Positions 17,857-25,876 of a DNA stretch of 64,000 bases are shown here, one piece after another. Both the position numbers and the translations under genes were made by a program. Source of the DNA: CBDBLK01 sp965243145 (lineage in GTDB: Bacteria; Bdellovibrionota; Bacteriovoracia; Bacteriovoracales; Bacteriovoracaceae). The notes beneath the pieces are model-generated. The model was not told where the DNA came from. It ran no database searches and saw only the letters and a program-made list of their open reading frames with translations. Each line of letters starts with the position of its first letter. The stretch's first letter is position 1. The stretch is from positions 2,294,001-2,358,000 of the forward strand of contig CBDEUB010000002.1 of assembly GCA_965243145.1 (NCBI GenBank), read 5' to 3'.

Positions 17857-18870
17857 GTGAAAAAGTACCGTGTTTGTGCCCTGGGAAATGCCCTGGTGGA
17901 TGTGGAAATTGAAGTTGATGACGACTTTCTGCAAAAGGCAGGTATTTCCAAAGGGGTTATGGCCCTAGTCGATGAGAAGCGCCAGGCCGAACTCTTGGCC
18001 CATGTCGAGAGTATTCCCCACAAGCGCACTTGCGGGGGGAGTGCCGCCAACACCGTCATTGCTCTGGCCCAATTGGGGGGGAGTGCACACCTCTCTTGCC
18101 GGGTGGCCACCGACGATGCCGGAGATTTTTATTGGGCCGACTTGAAAGAGCACGGGGTGGACAGCAATTTGCAGCGCGGGCGCGAGTCCGGGGTTACGGG
18201 CCAGTGTTTGGTCTTCATCACTCCCGATGCCGAACGCAGTATGCAGACTTTTTTAGGCACTAGCACTCAGTGGGGCGAGGGCGAATTGGATGCCGTGGCC
18301 CTCAAGGATGCCGACTATCTCTATATCGAAGGTTATTTGGTGGCCAACCCCAATGCCAAGGCCGCCATTTTGCAGGCCCGCCAGGTGGCCCAAAAGGCGG
18401 GGGTAAAAACCGCCCTGTCTTTGAGCGATCCCAATTTGGTGGCCCACTTTAAAGGGAGTTTGCAAGAAGTGGTAGATGAAGGGGTCGATCTCTTGTTTTG
18501 CAATCGGGACGAGGCCTTGGGAGTGACGGGGCAGTCTGAACTTCAAAGTGCAGCGGCCAATTTGGCCTCGTGGTGTCCCCTGGTGGCGATTACTTTGGGA
18601 GAAGAGGGCGCACTGGTGGTGACAGAGGGAAGGCAGCACTCCGTTCCCACTCATTCGGTTCGGGCAGTGGACACTAATGGAGCGGGAGACTTGTTTGCCG
18701 GGGCCTTCTTGCACGCCCTGACTACCGGAAGTGGCCCCATACAGGCCGCGCACTGGGCGTGCCGCGCCTCCAGCGTTCTGGTCACCCACTTCGGGGCGCG
18801 CTTGCCGAAAGAACAATTGCTCAATTTGTGGCATACCTTTTCCCGGGAGCAACCCAGTGTCCGTCCCTAA
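17857..18870 (+). CDS. PfkB-family kinase (adenosine kinase-like)
   Basis: 337 residues from GTG 17857 (GGGGAAGA upstream); in-frame starts further up lack a match to the family. VCALGNALVDVEIEV opens the fold, TCGGSAANTVIALAQLGG is PfkB signature 1, and VDTNGAGDLFAGAFLHAL is signature 2 with the catalytic Asp and anion hole. Length and N-terminus fit the adenosine kinase/ribokinase branch; the exact substrate (nucleoside or sugar) cannot be read from sequence. It overlaps the asnS start by 14 bases. Confidence 0.85.
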   Translation: MKKYRVCALGNALVDVEIEVDDDFLQKAGISKGVMALVDEKRQAELLAHVESIPHKRTCGGSAANTVIALAQLGGSAHLSCRVATDDAGDFYWADLKEHGVDSNLQRGRESGVTGQCLVFITPDAERSMQTFLGTSTQWGEGELDAVALKDADYLYIEGYLVANPNAKAAILQARQVAQKAGVKTALSLSDPNLVAHFKGSLQEVVDEGVDLLFCNRDEALGVTGQSELQSAAANLASWCPLVAITLGEEGALVVTEGRQHSVPTHSVRAVDTNGAGDLFAGAFLHALTTGSGPIQAAHWACRASSVLVTHFGARLPKEQLLNLWHTFSREQPSVRP

Positions 18871-20278
18871 ACGCAGCACCATTCGGGAACTGCTCACCCG
18901 CCCCGCCGATGGCCGCGAAGTGTGGGTTCAAGGTTGGACGAGGAGTGTGCGCAAGGGCCGTAAATTTAGTTTTATGGTGGTCAACGACGGCACTTGCCAA
19001 CCTTCCGTGCAGGTTATTGTCGATGCCAATTTGGAAAACTATGCCAACTTGAGCGGACTTTTGAGCGGGGCCTGCGTGGGCGTGCACGGCCGTTGGGTGG
19101 AGTCCCAGGGCCAGGGCCAAAGTGCCGAAATTGTCGCCAGCAAAGTAGTGGTCTACGGACTCAGCGACTCCCAGTACCCCCTGCAAAAAAAGGCCTTGGA
19201 GTTGGAATTTTTGCGCCAGAAAGCGCATCTGCGCGCGCGCACCAACTTGTTCGGTGCCATCTTTAGGATCCGCCACTGCATGGCCATGAGCACTCACCGC
19301 TTTTTTGATTCGCGGGGGTTCTATTATTTGAATACCCCCGTACTCACCACTGTCGATGGAGAGGGGGCGGGGGAGCTGTTTCAAGTCACCAGTTTGGATT
19401 TGGAAAAGGCCACACGGGGAAGCAAGGCCCTCGACTACCAGGACGATTATTTCGGGAGATCCGCCCACCTGTGTGTGACCGGGCAACTGGAGGCCGAATG
19501 TTTGGCATTAGGGCTAAACGCCGTCTACACTTTTGGGCCAACTTTTCGGGCGGAAAACTCCAATACCCCCCGCCACTTGGCCGAATTTTGGATGGTCGAA
19601 CCCGAGATGGCCTTTGTGGACTTGGAGGGCAATGCCGATTTGGCCGAAGACTATATTAAATTTTTGATCCGATCAACGCTAGACCAGTGCCCCCAGGAAT
19701 TGCAGGCCCTCGGCCAATACCACCAGCGAGTGGCAAAGGAACGGGGAAGTCCCTACAGCGATCGCGCGGCGGAATTGGAAAAGGTGGAGCGCTCAAATTT
19801 TGAACGATTGGATTATGGCCGTGCCATCGAGGCCTTGCGATCGAGTGGCCAAAAATTTGAATATGCCCCCGAGTGGGGGGCCGAATTGCAAACCGAACAC
19901 GAGCGCTACCTCACCGACACCTATTGTTCCGCCCCGGTGGTGGTCACCGACTACCCCAAAGACTGCAAGGCCTTTTATATGAAACAGAATAGTGACGGGA
20001 AAACGGTGCGGGCGATGGATGTCCTGGTTCCCGGAGTGGGGGAACTGGTGGGCGGCTCCCAGCGGGAGGACGACTTGGAAAAACTCAAAGCGCGCATCAG
20101 TGAAGTGGGTATTGCCGGCGAGACTTTGTGGTGGTATTTGGAGTTGAGGCAATTCGGCAGCGCACCTCACAGCGGTTTTGGCCTCGGTTTTGAGCGGGCC
20201 ATTCGCTATGTCACCGGCATGAACAATATCCGCGATGTCATCCCCTTCCCGCGCACACCTCGCAACTGCGATTTTTAA
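18857..20278 (+). CDS. asnS: Asparaginyl-tRNA synthetase
   Basis: 473 residues from GTG 18857 with GGGAG upstream, close to the usual ~466. Charges tRNA-Asn with asparagine in the cytoplasm. An N-terminal OB-fold anticodon domain (VWVQGWTRSVRKGRKFSFMVVNDG) precedes a class II core: motif 2 region TFRAENSNTPRHLAEFWMVEPE and motif 3 GFGLGFERAIRYVTGMNNIRD, the form seen in AsnRS rather than AspRS. Translationally linked to the PfkB gene by overlap. Confidence 0.95.
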   Translation: MSVPKRSTIRELLTRPADGREVWVQGWTRSVRKGRKFSFMVVNDGTCQPSVQVIVDANLENYANLSGLLSGACVGVHGRWVESQGQGQSAEIVASKVVVYGLSDSQYPLQKKALELEFLRQKAHLRARTNLFGAIFRIRHCMAMSTHRFFDSRGFYYLNTPVLTTVDGEGAGELFQVTSLDLEKATRGSKALDYQDDYFGRSAHLCVTGQLEAECLALGLNAVYTFGPTFRAENSNTPRHLAEFWMVEPEMAFVDLEGNADLAEDYIKFLIRSTLDQCPQELQALGQYHQRVAKERGSPYSDRAAELEKVERSNFERLDYGRAIEALRSSGQKFEYAPEWGAELQTEHERYLTDTYCSAPVVVTDYPKDCKAFYMKQNSDGKTVRAMDVLVPGVGELVGGSQREDDLEKLKARISEVGIAGETLWWYLELRQFGSAPHSGFGLGFERAIRYVTGMNNIRDVIPFPRTPRNCDF

Positions 20279-20293
20279 AGGAAACCATCCAAC

Positions 20294-21283
20294 ATGAACG
20301 AAGAAACTACTGGCCTCGAACATTCTTCCACTTCTGAATGGCAACCGCTGCCTCCAACCGATGCGGCCCCGTCTTCGTCCTCCTCTCCGCGCTGGAAAGA
20401 AGGGGATGAATTGTACATGGTGCGCGTCCGCTTCCCCGGCAACTCCCGCAGCTTTCCCTTTTTTGTCGGAAGGAGAAAATTTGGCTATGGCCAAAAAGTC
20501 GTCGCCATGAGCGACCGCGGACTCGATGTGGGTTATATCAACTCCTTCCCCTACACCGTCAAATTCCGCAAGGATTTACTCCCCATCCGCAGTATCAGCA
20601 AAGTGGCCAGCGAAGAAGATTTGCAGCGGCAGCACTACTCTCTCGAACGGCAGAAAAAGGCCAAGGATGTGTGCATCCGCCTGGCCGAAAAACTTTGTCT
20701 GGAGATGAATGTCACCCATGTGGAGAGCGTGCAGATGGGCAAAAAGATGGTGGTTTATTTCACCGCCCCCGCCCGCGTCGACTTTCGGGAAATGGTCAAA
20801 CTTCTAGTGGGCGAACTCAAAATGCGCGTTGAATTGCGCCAAATCTCGGTGCGCGGCCGGGTCGCCGCCATGGGTTCCGTCGGCCCCTGCGGCCTGGCCA
20901 CTTGCTGCTCCACTTTTCTCAAAACCCAGGGCCATGTCAGCATCAAAATGGCCAAAAATCAAAACTTGGCCCTCATTCCCAGCAAACTCAACGGAGTTTG
21001 TGGCCAAATCAAGTGCTGCGTGAAGTACGAAGACGAGGTTTACAGCGAAAAACGCCAACGACTCCCCGAAGAGGGCCAATACCTCAAGGCCCAAAACGGC
21101 GACCAGGGCCGAGTCAACCGCATCCATGTCTTGGCCGAACAATTCGACATGATCACCATCAGGGGCCAAATCCGCCGCTACTCCCGAAAACAATACTCCA
21201 AAGAAAATTTACTCCCCCACGACTTCCCCTTCCCCCGCGAGTTCGCCAGCATCGTCAACGAGTTGCACAGGGTGATTGGGTGA
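20294..21283 (+). CDS. PSP1-domain (RicT/YaaT-like) protein
   Basis: 329 residues. A PSP1 C-terminal domain fills the centre (KFGYGQKVVAMSDRGLDVGYI...RGRVAAMGSVGPCGLATCCSTFL...GVCGQIKCCVKYE). The cysteines CxxxxCC and CxxxxCC match those that bind Fe-S clusters in the Bacillus RicT/YaaT complex involved in RNA maturation. The N-terminus is a Pro/Ser-rich leader. Its TGA shares one base with the mrr ATG. Confidence 0.85.
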   Translation: MNEETTGLEHSSTSEWQPLPPTDAAPSSSSSPRWKEGDELYMVRVRFPGNSRSFPFFVGRRKFGYGQKVVAMSDRGLDVGYINSFPYTVKFRKDLLPIRSISKVASEEDLQRQHYSLERQKKAKDVCIRLAEKLCLEMNVTHVESVQMGKKMVVYFTAPARVDFREMVKLLVGELKMRVELRQISVRGRVAAMGSVGPCGLATCCSTFLKTQGHVSIKMAKNQNLALIPSKLNGVCGQIKCCVKYEDEVYSEKRQRLPEEGQYLKAQNGDQGRVNRIHVLAEQFDMITIRGQIRRYSRKQYSKENLLPHDFPFPREFASIVNELHRVIG

Positions 21284-22194
21284 TGAGTATTCCCAAATAT
21301 AATCAATTTATGAAACCCATCCTGCAAAAAATTGAAGGCCTAGGTGAAGTCTCCACGGGTAAATTGAGCGATTATATGGCCACCGAATTTAATCTTTCTA
21401 ATGAACAAATAAAAGAATTATTGCCGAGCGGAAGGCAAACTATTTTAAAAAATAGAGTTGGGTGGGTCAAAACATATTTAAAAAAGGCCAAACTTGTAGA
21501 GAGTAAGAGAAGAGGTTTTATTCACATTACAGAAAGGGGGAGAGAAGTTCTAAAAGAAAATCCAGTTGAAATAGATCTTGATTATTTGAGTAAATTTCAG
21601 GAATTTGTTGAATTTCGAGATTTTTCAAAAAAGAAAGATGAAGAAGATAAAATTATTGATAGTACAAATACGACGCCGATGGAACAATTGGAATCTTCGT
21701 ATGGCCAACTTAGAGAAGAACTTAAAGATGAATTGCTGCAAACAATAATGAATCAGTCTGCATTTTTCTTTGAAAAATTAGTTGTGGATTTGCTCATCAA
21801 CATGGGTTACGGTGGTTCCAAAAAAGAGGCCGGCGAGGCGTTTTCGACAACTAGAGATGAAGGAGTTGATGGCGTTATTAAAGAAGATAAACTCGGACTG
21901 GATTTAATTTATATTCAAGCTAAAAGATGGCAAGAAAAAAACATTGTAGGAAGTCCAGAAATACAAAAATTTGCTGGTGCTCTACAGGGCAAGAGGGCCA
22001 AAAAGGGCATATTCATAACAACCTCTAAATTTTCAAATGGTGCCAGAGAGTTTGTAGAAAAGATTGATTTTAAAATTATATTGATAGATGGAAAGAGACT
22101 TGCCGACTTAATGGTTGATTCAAATACAGGTGTTGCCGTTGAACAAAAATTTGAAGTTAAGAAGATAGACAGTGATTATTTTAGCGAAGAATAA
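21283..22194 (+). CDS. mrr: Mrr-type restriction endonuclease
   Basis: 303 residues from ATG 21283, the usual Mrr length; upstream in-frame sequence is only the shadow of the preceding gene. An N-terminal winged-helix Mrr_N region (MKPILQKIEGLGEVSTGKLSDYMA) precedes a C-terminal Mrr catalytic domain with GVDGVI, IYIQAKRW (the QxK active site) and GIFITTSKFSNGA. Mrr enzymes cut modified foreign DNA. The TGATG junction with the RicT-like gene couples translation to a core gene, yet the gene is far more AT-rich, so this is the likely left end of an island. Confidence 0.9.
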   Translation: MSIPKYNQFMKPILQKIEGLGEVSTGKLSDYMATEFNLSNEQIKELLPSGRQTILKNRVGWVKTYLKKAKLVESKRRGFIHITERGREVLKENPVEIDLDYLSKFQEFVEFRDFSKKKDEEDKIIDSTNTTPMEQLESSYGQLREELKDELLQTIMNQSAFFFEKLVVDLLINMGYGGSKKEAGEAFSTTRDEGVDGVIKEDKLGLDLIYIQAKRWQEKNIVGSPEIQKFAGALQGKRAKKGIFITTSKFSNGAREFVEKIDFKIILIDGKRLADLMVDSNTGVAVEQKFEVKKIDSDYFSEE

Positions 22195-22199
22195 AATGG

Positions 22200-22562
22200 A
22201 TGGCCTATACAGAAGTAGATAAAGGCCGAAATATCCCGAAATTTTGGCCAAGACTTGGAAAGGCCTTCTTAGTGATTTCAATAGGGGCACTTGGCCCCTG
22301 GTTTTTGTGCGGTCGCTAGTTCAAGGACTTTGAAATTGGCGGGCCACACGCCAAACTATACGAACAAACAACAGGAGTCAAACCCTTAACCGTGGCCCAA
22401 AAAATAGCGGTTCAATGGGAACGGCCCAAAATTGACCTTGCGGAACTGGCAAAACTTCGCAATGTCGATGGTTTAACTGTTAGGGAACTTATGGCGCATT
22501 TTAAATGTGGCAAAACGACTATTCGCAGCAATTCAAAGCGTCTAAAGTCGCACCCTAATTAG
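22200..22562 (+). pseudogene. HTH protein gene interrupted by in-frame TAG
   Basis: ATG 22200 opens a frame that hits TAG at 22317-22319 after 39 codons, then continues without further stops to TAG 22560-22562. The second part (VAQKIAVQWERPKIDLAELAKLRNVDGLTVRELMAHF then KCGKTTIRS) looks like a helix-turn-helix tail of a resolvase or a small DNA-binding protein. A 120-codon gene broken by a nonsense mutation is the simplest reading; readthrough is not excluded. Confidence 0.5.
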
Positions 22563-22576
22563 AGAAGGAGGTTTTT

Positions 22577-22789
22577 ATGCGCTATGTCTCGGGGTTTATA
22601 ATGGGTGTTTTGGTGTCCCATTATGGTTTTAGAACCGACATCCCACAGCTAATTTTACACGATATTAAAATGGCGGCCCTATCAAAAGTCGCCAAAGGCC
22701 TTACTCCGCTAGAACCTTTCGTTGAAAAATTAACTGGTAAAAAATCGGAATTTATCTATGGTGCTCAAAAACCTACCAAGACAAAATAG
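22577..22789 (+). CDS. Small protein with hydrophobic N-terminus
   Basis: 70 residues. The very strong AAGGAGG, five bases before the ATG, supports real translation. The N-terminal MRYVSGFIMGVLVSHYGF is moderately hydrophobic; the C-terminus is basic. Downstream of the TAG-interrupted HTH gene and possibly cotranscribed. No family recognised. Confidence 0.55.
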   Translation: MRYVSGFIMGVLVSHYGFRTDIPQLILHDIKMAALSKVAKGLTPLEPFVEKLTGKKSEFIYGAQKPTKTK

Positions 22790-22818
22790 ATTTTTCTAAG
22801 ATTGTCTAAGGGGATATA

Positions 22819-23352
22819 TTACTTAATCTGTCTCCAGCGAAAAATTCTCAAATTTGAAAACCAGCGTTTAATTCTTATTCTCCACAGCAACCTAAAACCA
22901 AAAAGTTTTCCCTCAGATTCCCAGCGATTCCGTTTAAACCGTTTCCAAGCGGCCTTGACTAATTTTCCTTGTTTATATTGAAATTCTTTTCTATTGATGG
23001 AGCCACAAATAGCACCTAAATGCTTTTCCTGATCGTAACCACTCAAAACGACGCTATCATAGAGATGAAGTCGCCTTAAAATGTTAAACATGTCTGCCCA
23101 TAAAACATGATCCAAACTAGGCCGCCCATTATGTGTAATATTTGCAGCGAAGGCCTCCCCGGCAATTTTTTTAAAAGACTCAAGGTCTATTTCCAAAGTC
23201 TCTAATGCTTTTTCAATGACTTTGTTAATATCTATTTTTTCCCCTGAATCCCTGGGTTCTTTTGGTATTTTAACTTTCTCAATGGCCATTTTAGCAGATA
23301 TGGCCTTTTCTCTTGTCGCAGTCGTGTTAAAATTTATTTCTTTTGTTTTCAT
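22819..23352 (-). CDS. Island hypothetical protein, basic C-terminus
   Basis: 177 residues, cytoplasmic. The central part is helical (VIEKALETLEIDLESFKKIAGEAFAA); the last 35 residues are very rich in Arg, Lys and Trp (WKRFKRNRWESEGKLFGFRLLWRIRIKRW), suggesting nucleic acid or membrane binding. AT-rich. No family recognised. Divergent from the tandem HTH genes. Confidence 0.55.
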   Translation of the reverse strand: MKTKEINFNTTATREKAISAKMAIEKVKIPKEPRDSGEKIDINKVIEKALETLEIDLESFKKIAGEAFAANITHNGRPSLDHVLWADMFNILRRLHLYDSVVLSGYDQEKHLGAICGSINRKEFQYKQGKLVKAAWKRFKRNRWESEGKLFGFRLLWRIRIKRWFSNLRIFRWRQIK

Positions 23353-23496
23353 TTAGTTCTACCTCGCAATACATAGCGTTAAAAGTTCTCCTGCATATAT
23401 AAACCATATTTTTGTCCCGATCAAGTGATATTGGTAAAAAAATATTGTTTATAACTTATTGAAAATAAAGGATAATATTAAATAAAAATAATTTTT

Positions 23497-23850
23497 ATGC
23501 CTAAAATCAAAGAAATCGACCAAAAAGTGGTCAAAATGTTGCAACTCTGGGTCAATGTCCTTGTCCCTCAAGACCCCAAAATGAGGGGAGATATTGCCGA
23601 GAAAACAGGGCTTAATGCGCAAACCTTAGACAAGATTCGAGGCCGTCCCAGTGTTTCAACTGACACCCTATTTAGGCTTATGCTTGCTCAGAATGTATCA
23701 GAAAAATCTATACCTAAATTCCCATTCAGTTCTGTTGCGTTTTTAGAAGACTCCCTTATAGAGTGGATTCGATTTGGTGCTAGACTCACTGATAAGGAAC
23801 GCAAAACTTTTATCAAAGTTTCAAAAACTGTTAAGTCTGAACTCTGCTAG
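23497..23850 (+). CDS. HTH regulator, first of a tandem pair
   Basis: 117 residues. GDIAEKTGLNAQTLDKIRGRPSVSTDTLFRLMLA is a helix-turn-helix of the XRE type. The C-terminal part (FPFSSVAFLEDSLIEWIRFGARLTDKER) is shared with the protein at 24003-24350, about half identical. Probably a small phage-like or island repressor. The upstream 140 bases are very AT-rich and would contain its promoter. Confidence 0.65.
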   Translation: MPKIKEIDQKVVKMLQLWVNVLVPQDPKMRGDIAEKTGLNAQTLDKIRGRPSVSTDTLFRLMLAQNVSEKSIPKFPFSSVAFLEDSLIEWIRFGARLTDKERKTFIKVSKTVKSELC

Positions 23851-23906
23851 AATTTACTGTTTTTACTAAAATGTCTTGAAAGTCTTTATTCTCTCTCAAT
23901 ACCAAA

Positions 23907-23921
23907 TTATCGTACCGATAA
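23907..23921. promoter_or_regulatory. Palindrome between tandem HTH genes
   Basis: TTATCG, TAC, CGATAA form a perfect inverted repeat in the spacer ahead of the second HTH gene. Candidate operator. Confidence 0.4.
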
Positions 23922-23964
23922 CAGAATATCGGGATGAAAATATAATTTATAAGGCCTTTGAAAT

Positions 23965-23981
23965 GAGAGAAAATTTCTCTC
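23965..23981. promoter_or_regulatory. Palindrome before second HTH gene
   Basis: GAGAGAAA, one base, TTTCTCTC: perfect 8-bp arms, 22 bases before the ATG at 24003. Half-site-like CTCTCTCAATA also occurs near 23890, so the spacer may carry several sites for one repressor. Confidence 0.45.
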
Positions 23982-24002
23982 AATAACAAGGGCCTAACTA
24001 GA

Positions 24003-24350
24003 ATGAATGAAATCAATTCACAAGTAACCAAACTACTGCAAACTTGGATTAACCTTTTAGTTCCTGAAAATCCTAAAGAAAGGGCAAAAATCGCTAAAAG
24101 AACTGGCCTCAATACCGAGACTTTGAGAAAAATTAGGAACCGTTCTAGTATCTCAGCAGATACTTTATTCAGGCTTATGCTCGCCCATAATGTACCGAAA
24201 AAATCTATCGCAAAATTTCCATTTACCTCTGTATCTTTTTTAGATGATTCGCTGGTCGAGTGGATTAAATTTGGTGCCAGATTGAGCGAAAAAGAGCGAG
24301 AATCTCTTATTGAAATTTCAAAAGTCGTTAAGCTCCGGTTCGGCCGATAA
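24003..24350 (+). CDS. HTH regulator, second of a tandem pair
   Basis: 115 residues, paralog of the preceding gene along its length (KIAKRTGLNTETLRKIRNRSSISADTLFRLMLAHN, then FPFTSVSFLDDSLVEWIKFGARLSEKER). Two related repressors in a row suggests duplication followed by divergence of binding specificity. Confidence 0.65.
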   Translation: MNEINSQVTKLLQTWINLLVPENPKERAKIAKRTGLNTETLRKIRNRSSISADTLFRLMLAHNVPKKSIAKFPFTSVSFLDDSLVEWIKFGARLSEKERESLIEISKVVKLRFGR

Positions 24351-24709
24351 AACCTTCTCTTAAAAGGCCTAAAGAATGTCAAACTTGACACTAGCAAAGG
24401 CCCTATTATTTCGGGAGGTTGAGGTGTGTTTTATAAAAACAATGTCCTGGCCTGTAGACATTTTTGCGTATTTATAGAGGGGTATCTTTTTCAAACGATA
24501 AAAATGAGTGCCAAAACTCTCAAAAGTGAAAACTAAGGCCTTCCTCAGAAATCCATTTTAAGGCCCAAATTTCTGTTTTAAGAGGCCTTGATGCCCAATC
24601 GTCTTTCCTTGCTAACTGCTTGAAAATATATAAAAGGCGATACCTTTGCACCCCTGTGTGTATAGGTAGAAAGGTATTTTTTCCTTTTTTCCAGGAGGTG
24701 GCCCATTTG
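24351..24709 (+). promoter_or_regulatory. 359-bp leader with attenuator-like hairpin
   Basis: No credible gene. At 24640-24677, ATACCTTT pairs with AAAGGTAT (8 bp, 22-base loop) and is followed at once by a T-rich tract, shaped like an intrinsic terminator, just before the ribosome site of the winged-helix gene at 24710. TTGCTA and TATATAAA upstream (24608-24633) could be its promoter. GTCAAACTTGAC near 24378 is a further short palindrome. Confidence 0.35.
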
Positions 24710-25453
24710 ATGGAAAAAACCAAACCACGAAAGAAGCGGGAGGCACTGTCTCCCAAATGTGTAAGGACGCTGGAACTTTTGCGCTCCTTTTCCGCCGCAA
24801 CCGCCGAGCAAATCCAAAGAGAGGCCTTTGCCAGTTGTAGCTTGTCCTTTGTTTATCGGGAATTGCGCAAACTGGAGCGGGCGGAGTGGATCGAAAGAGT
24901 CCAATGCTGTCTAAAAACCAATCGGGTTGCGGCCTTCGTGCTTGCGCCCAAGGGGTGGGAACTTTTCGACTTTGGCGAGGTTCGCCCTCGCACTGGCAAG
25001 AGAAGGCGAAAGATTCCGCTTTTGCACAAGTTGGGGCTGGTCGATATTCGCCACGCTTTTGGCAAGTTTGGAGCAGTCAGAAACTACTACCCGAGGCCAT
25101 ACTATGCCCTTTACGAGGACTCGGAGCGGTTCGCTCACTTGGGAGCAGATGCCATCGTGGAATTGCAGAGGGATGAGGGAAGTTTCTTTTTTGCCATTGA
25201 ATACTTCCCCGACTTCCACTGCCCCGAGGGCATTGAATCCAAAATCAAGCGCTACTGTGACGATGAAGGCCTTTTCGGAGTCCTCTTTATTGCCGAGTAC
25301 AGGCACATTATTAACCGACTGAGGGCGCTGGAGAAAATCCATAGCGTCCTTCCCCGATCCAAGATTTTCCACGCATTGTTAAGCGAAGTCCTCACAACAA
25401 AAGACGAAGTGACATTTACAAACAGAAACAACGCCCAACTTACCATCGGTTAA
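24710..25453 (+). CDS. Replication-relaxation-like winged-helix protein
   Basis: 247 residues from ATG 24710 (TTG 24707 is also possible; GGAGG about ten bases upstream). The N-terminal winged helix (CVRTLELLRSFSAATAEQIQREAF...VYRELRKLERAEWIERV) is followed by an alpha/beta domain with FFFAIEYFPDFHCPEGIESKIKRYC, the pattern of replication-relaxation family proteins found on plasmids and integrative elements. Likely a DNA-binding function of the mobile island. Confidence 0.6.
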   Translation: MEKTKPRKKREALSPKCVRTLELLRSFSAATAEQIQREAFASCSLSFVYRELRKLERAEWIERVQCCLKTNRVAAFVLAPKGWELFDFGEVRPRTGKRRRKIPLLHKLGLVDIRHAFGKFGAVRNYYPRPYYALYEDSERFAHLGADAIVELQRDEGSFFFAIEYFPDFHCPEGIESKIKRYCDDEGLFGVLFIAEYRHIINRLRALEKIHSVLPRSKIFHALLSEVLTTKDEVTFTNRNNAQLTIG

Positions 25454-25615
25454 GGCCTCTTAAAACCAGGCCTTTAAGGTTCAAAGCTGGGTACAAAGCG
25501 AGTTCGGCCAGTGGACTCAGTTTTGAACTAAACGCATCTCTTAACTTGTTGTAATCCCGTCTTTGAGAGCAAAAAAAGAAACTTTAAAATTTGGTGACAA
25601 TATGCCAATACCCTC

Positions 25616-25650
25616 AATTTTCTAAGTTTTGGAACATTTTTTAGAAAATT
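25616..25650. promoter_or_regulatory. Inverted repeat ahead of recombinase operon
   Basis: AATTTTCTAA and TTAGAAAATT, perfect 10-bp arms with a 15-base loop, end 25 bases before the first gene of the recombinase pair. Candidate operator or half of a recombination site. The rest of 25454-25675 shows nothing else clear. Confidence 0.45.
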
Positions 25651-25675
25651 AACCCTCATTCACCCAAGGAGGCCA

Positions 25676-25876
25676 ATGCCATCAAAACCCTCGGCATGGA
25701 AGGGCGAGAATGTGATTCTCGTACCCTACAAAGTTTCCGAAGAGCGCAAAAAATTACTTTTGACAGAACTGGCGCAAATCCTCTACGATTTGAGTTGCCA
25801 GTTCCGCAAGCAGTCTTTTGAAACCGATCCCAAACCCTCTTTTGGGCCTTCAGACCAGGAGGCCATCAGTGAATAA
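25676..25876 (+). CDS. Small protein upstream of serine recombinase
   Basis: 66 residues; AAGGAGG three bases before the ATG. Its last codons overlap the recombinase GTG by 8 bases. The pattern VILVPYKVSEERKKLLLTELAQILYDLSCQ is helical. It could be an accessory or directionality factor by position only; no family recognised. Confidence 0.55.
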   Translation: MPSKPSAWKGENVILVPYKVSEERKKLLLTELAQILYDLSCQFRKQSFETDPKPSFGPSDQEAISE

